NCBI GenBank assembly: GCA_044228285.1
Contig: JBGAVD010000004.1
Location: 372,001-436,000 of the forward strand
DNA length: 64,000 nt
Direction of reading: 5' to 3'
From: JBBATK01 sp044228285
GTDB taxonomy: Bacteria > Bacteroidota > Ignavibacteria > Kapaibacteriales > NICIL-2
This document shows, in pieces, positions 61,443 through 64,000 of this stretch (its first letter is position 1; each line of letters opens with the position of its first letter). Both the position numbers and the translations under genes were made by a program. The notes below the pieces were generated by a model. The model did not search any database and was not told the DNA's origin. It was given only the letters and a program-made list of their open reading frames with translations.

Positions 61443-62432
61443 CTAGTGCTCCGACTTCGACTCACGGGTCATCAAATCATGAACAGCCTGGCGTGGAGAT
61501 TTGTTATGAAACAGGATCTCATAGACCTGCTCAACAATAGGCATTTCAACTCCATGACGTTTCGCTAAGAAGTATGCGGACTCAGTGGTCGCAACACCTT
61601 CGGCTACCATTGGCATATCTGCGAGAATATCACCTAGTGTTTTACCCATTCCGATCTGCTCACCAACTCGACGGTTTCGTGAGTGACGTGAGTCGCAGGT
61701 AACAATGAGGTCACCAAGGCCGCTAAGACCACTAAAGGTCATTGGGTTTGCACCCAGCTCTACACCAAGACGTGTGATTTCCGCAAGCCCACGTGTGATG
61801 AGGGCTGCCTTTGTATTGTCCCCGGTTCCTAGTCCATCAATGATCCCGGCGGCTATTGCAATAACGTTCTTCAATGCACCGCCAAGCTCAGCTCCAATGA
61901 CATCAGAGCTGCGATACACCCGGAAGGTAGCGTTGTTAAACACATCTTGTACGATACGTGCAGTGTTTTCATCTGATGATGCTGCGACAACCGTTGTTGG
62001 CACTTCGCGCACAACCTCTTCTGCGTGACTTGGTCCGGTGAGAACCACGTAATTGTCTCTGTCAATTTTACAGCACTCTTTCAGCAATTGCGAAACACGA
62101 AGCAGGGTCTTGTTTTCAATACCTTTGGCAGCGTTCGCAATGACTTTGTCATGAACTTTGAAGGGATGATTCGCGAAAACACTTCGGATAAACTGTGTTG
62201 GAACGGAGATAACGAGCAGTTCGTCCTGATCAAAATCCACAGCTTCGGTGGTTGCTACGATTCCGTCACCGAGTTGAACTCCAGGAAGGAACACAGAGTT
62301 GCTTCGCTGAACATTGATTTCTGAAACGAGTGTTTGTGATCGTGTCCAGAGACGTACGGAATGACCATTTGCTGCCGCAACCTGAGCCAGTGCAGTGCCC
62401 CAACCACCAGCGCCTATGATGCCAATGTTCAT
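61443..62432 (-). CDS. gpsA: Glycerol-3-phosphate dehydrogenase [NAD(P)+]
   Basis: A 329-residue enzyme that makes sn-glycerol-3-phosphate for phospholipids. The nucleotide loop GAGGWGTALAQVAAANG is at residues 7-23. NAAKGIENKTL, LTGPSHAEEV, the catalytic region GGALKNVIAIAAGIIDGLG, and NRRVGEQIG follow. Second gene after plsY on the same strand with a terminator between; both feed phosphatidic acid synthesis. Confidence 0.96.
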   Translation of the reverse strand: MNIGIIGAGGWGTALAQVAAANGHSVRLWTRSQTLVSEINVQRSNSVFLPGVQLGDGIVATTEAVDFDQDELLVISVPTQFIRSVFANHPFKVHDKVIANAAKGIENKTLLRVSQLLKECCKIDRDNYVVLTGPSHAEEVVREVPTTVVAASSDENTARIVQDVFNNATFRVYRSSDVIGAELGGALKNVIAIAAGIIDGLGTGDNTKAALITRGLAEITRLGVELGANPMTFSGLSGLGDLIVTCDSRHSRNRRVGEQIGMGKTLGDILADMPMVAEGVATTESAYFLAKRHGVEMPIVEQVYEILFHNKSPRQAVHDLMTRESKSEH

Positions 62433-62453
62433 GAGAAGGTGTTAGCAGAGTGG

Positions 62454-62483
62454 TGAAACAAAAATGGCGACTAAATGTCGCCA
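62454..62483 (-). terminator. Terminator between plsY and gpsA
   Basis: On the minus strand TGGCGAC-ATTTA-GTCGCCA (62483-62465) followed by TTTTTGTTT. It lies about 30 bases after the plsY stop, so gpsA should have its own promoter or depend on read-through. Confidence 0.65.
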
Positions 62484-62513
62484 CGAAACTACGAAAGGTC
62501 TTCAGCTCTTGCG

Positions 62514-63197
62514 TCATCGCCTCAAGATTTGCCAACTGGTCATCTTACTTTCAGTGCCGCTTAACAGACGTCGAATGTTTGATCTGTGCATGTAGATAAC
62601 GAGCGATGAAACACCTACCGCAAACCAGATCAACGTATGGTATCCGTCAATGTTCGCTCCGAAGACGTTGTATCGGAAGGCCATGGTACTTGGGAGTACC
62701 AACGCTGCAAGTATAGATCCTAAGGAGATGTAACCGCTGAGCATGACTGCTAAGGCGAAAACGACAATGGCTACGCTTACTTCAATAGGTGCAATACCGA
62801 TCAACATTCCGGTTGCTGTATTGACACCCTTGCCGCCTTTGAATCCTACGAACACACTGAAAATGTGACCTAATACAGCAGAAGCTCCAGCGATAATTTT
62901 CACGACGGTAATGTCTTCAAAAGGAGTGCGATTGGTGAAGGGCAAGTGATGTCCTTCCATAAGATGCACCACAAACACCACGGCTACGAGGCCTTTCAAG
63001 ATGTCAGCCACTTGCACAAAAACGCCCCATTTGGAGCCTAGTAGGCGAAAAGCATTGGTAGAACCCATGTTTCCGCTTCCTTTGGTGCGAATATCAAATC
63101 CAAAGAACTGTCGGCTGACGATAACAGCCGTCGGTATGGATCCAATCAGATAGCTGATCAATCCGATAGCTATCAAACGAAATGTAGGGTCAATCAT
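62514..63197 (-). CDS. plsY: Acyl-phosphate:glycerol-3-phosphate acyltransferase
   Basis: A 227-residue inner-membrane enzyme with about five segments that transfers an acyl group from acyl-phosphate to glycerol-3-phosphate, the first step of phospholipid synthesis. Conserved motifs: GSIPTAVIVSRQFFGFDIRTKGSGNMGSTNAFRLLG region (positions 18-55, key SGNMGSTN), FKGGKGVNTATG and the C-terminal IYMHRSNIRRLLSGTE. It is next to gpsA, which supplies its substrate. Confidence 0.95.
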   Translation of the reverse strand: MIDPTFRLIAIGLISYLIGSIPTAVIVSRQFFGFDIRTKGSGNMGSTNAFRLLGSKWGVFVQVADILKGLVAVVFVVHLMEGHHLPFTNRTPFEDITVVKIIAGASAVLGHIFSVFVGFKGGKGVNTATGMLIGIAPIEVSVAIVVFALAVMLSGYISLGSILAALVLPSTMAFRYNVFGANIDGYHTLIWFAVGVSSLVIYMHRSNIRRLLSGTESKMTSWQILRR

Positions 63198-63365
63198 AGT
63201 ACGAATGTGATGAACGACAGACTAAACAAACTGAACTATAGACTATATATCGTCAAATCGCGAAAAATATTTGATACGTGGAACAAAATTACAAGTTTGC
63301 ACGAAAGTATCAGAGACATTCGTCTTGAATGTCAGATTAATTTTCGATCATCTAATCTCTGGGTG

Positions 63366-63397
63366 TCTGGCTGCCGAGGCAGCCTTGGCAGCCAAGG
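63366..63397. repeat. Overlapping palindromes before the ClpB-like gene
   Basis: GGCTGCC-GA-GGCAGCC (63369-63384) overlaps CCTTGG-CAG-CCAAGG (63383-63397). The two stems exclude one another and share GGCAGCC-type sequence with the palindromes at 12304 and 42830. A run of eleven T residues follows at 63431-63441. It could act as a switchable leader structure for the downstream gene (inference). Confidence 0.55.
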
Positions 63398-63450
63398 GGT
63401 CATTAGATAACACGCATAGCCCATTGCCATATTTTTTTTTTAGGTGAACC

Positions 63451-64000
63451 ATGCAAGATGCAGCTCTCTCAACACGCAAACGACTAGAGGAAATCGACAA
63501 GGAACTTGCCGATCTTCTTGAGGAACAAAATGCTCTCAAGGCACGTTGGAACGTAGAAAAACGCCATATCCAACGTCTGCGCTCTATTAAAGAGGACATC
63601 GGACAAACGAAAATTGCTGCCGATGAGGCAGAACGACAAGGTGACCTCGGTCGGGTTGCCGAGCTCCGTTACGGGAAGCTCCACCAGCTTCAAAAGCAAA
63701 TAGAAGAAGAGAAAAAGGAACTGGAGGAAGTTCAACTTCAGGGCAAGATGCTCAAAGAAGAGGTCGAAGCGGAGGACATTGCTGAGATCGTAGCGAAGTG
63801 GACAGGCATCCCGGTTCAACGAATGCTTGAGACCGAGCGCTCGAAACTTCTGAACATGGAAGATAGACTCCACGAGCGAGTGATCAATCAGAGTGATGCT
63901 ATACGTGTCATTGCTAACGCTATTCGTCGCTCTCGAGCGGGTTTAGCAGACGCGAACAAGCCCATTGGATCGTTCATTTTTCTTGGCACGACTGGCGTCG
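63451..64000 (+). CDS. ClpB-like disaggregase lacking N domain and first AAA+ domain (3' end beyond window)
   Basis: 183 residues are visible before the window ends. Residues 1-110 are the ClpB middle (coiled-coil) domain: STRKRLEEIDKELADLLEEQ, DEAERQGDLGRVAELRYGKL. Residues 115-183 are the linker and start of the second AAA+ domain: DIAEIVAKWTGIPVQRMLE, LHERVINQSDAI, RRSRAGLADANKPIGSFIF and the beginning of Walker A, LGTTGV (usually LGPTGV). Full-length ClpB has about 430 residues before this point. Here an in-frame TGA (63445-63447) lies just before the ATG and AGGTGA sits four bases upstream of the start, so translation really begins at the middle domain. It may be a short paralogue or the remnant of a rearranged clpB. 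Confidence 0.8.
   Translation, partial: MQDAALSTRKRLEEIDKELADLLEEQNALKARWNVEKRHIQRLRSIKEDIGQTKIAADEAERQGDLGRVAELRYGKLHQLQKQIEEEKKELEEVQLQGKMLKEEVEAEDIAEIVAKWTGIPVQRMLETERSKLLNMEDRLHERVINQSDAIRVIANAIRRSRAGLADANKPIGSFIFLGTTGV

Overview
The window looks like chromosomal DNA from a free-living bacterium of the Bacteroidota/Chlorobi side of the FCB group, possibly an Ignavibacteria- or Kapabacteria-like lineage (inference). The evidence is: a tmRNA whose tag ends SYAMAA, as in Chlorobi; promoter boxes of the Bacteroidota form TAnnTTTG upstream of many genes; a secreted protein with a type IX secretion C-terminal sorting domain; an Omp28-type lipoprotein; a two-subunit 2-oxoacid:ferredoxin oxidoreductase (KorAB); and a complex I operon without nuoE, nuoF or nuoG. 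No phage, transposase, plasmid or CRISPR genes were seen.

Layout. 0-3 kb: end of a PspA-like gene, a YbjN-type protein, then an OmpP1/FadL-like porin with a small membrane protein. 3.6-9.6 kb: uvrA, etfB, etfA, a bifunctional-nuclease-family protein and tRNA-Met. 9.9-16.4 kb: a secreted beta-propeller protein, lipA, a YdeI-like protein with a histone-like tail, glutaryl-CoA dehydrogenase, a very small kinase-like protein and tmRNA. 16.4-21.9 kb: a gene-poor accessory stretch with a 106-bp tandem repeat, small hypothetical genes, a TPR protein, a lipoprotein and a 69-bp tandem repeat with paired base changes in its hairpin. 21.9-35.6 kb: korBA (minus), then nuoABCDHIJKLMN plus a proline-rich orphan (plus). 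35.9-41 kb: tRNA-Ser, an Omp28-like lipoprotein, priA, rsgA. 41.2-44.3 kb: a second nuoM-nuoN pair. 44.4-48.3 kb: secreted and envelope proteins. 48.5-52.4 kb: the ispE-glgA-transglycosylase operon (minus), divergent from a polyprenol/phytol-kinase-like gene. 52.6-63.2 kb: an enoyl-ACP-reductase-like SDR, lipoproteins, a DedA protein, a small histidine kinase, P5C dehydrogenase, a nuclease-VOC-nitrilase operon, gpsA and plsY. The window ends inside a ClpB-related gene that starts at the middle domain.

How the genes fit together. KorAB makes reduced ferredoxin, and the adjacent complex I has no NADH module, so ferredoxin or a similar donor may feed it directly (inference). Glutaryl-CoA dehydrogenase would pass electrons to EtfAB. 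P5C dehydrogenase adds amino-acid oxidation. The remaining genes serve the envelope (IspE, PlsY, GpsA, lytic transglycosylase, lipoproteins), DNA repair and restart (UvrA, PriA) and ribosome quality control (RsgA, tmRNA).

The points most worth following up are the ClpB-like gene lacking the N domain and first AAA+ domain, the operon NuoM lacking the usual TM7 lysine while a distant second NuoM keeps it, the two structured tandem repeats, and the 174-residue kinase-like protein.
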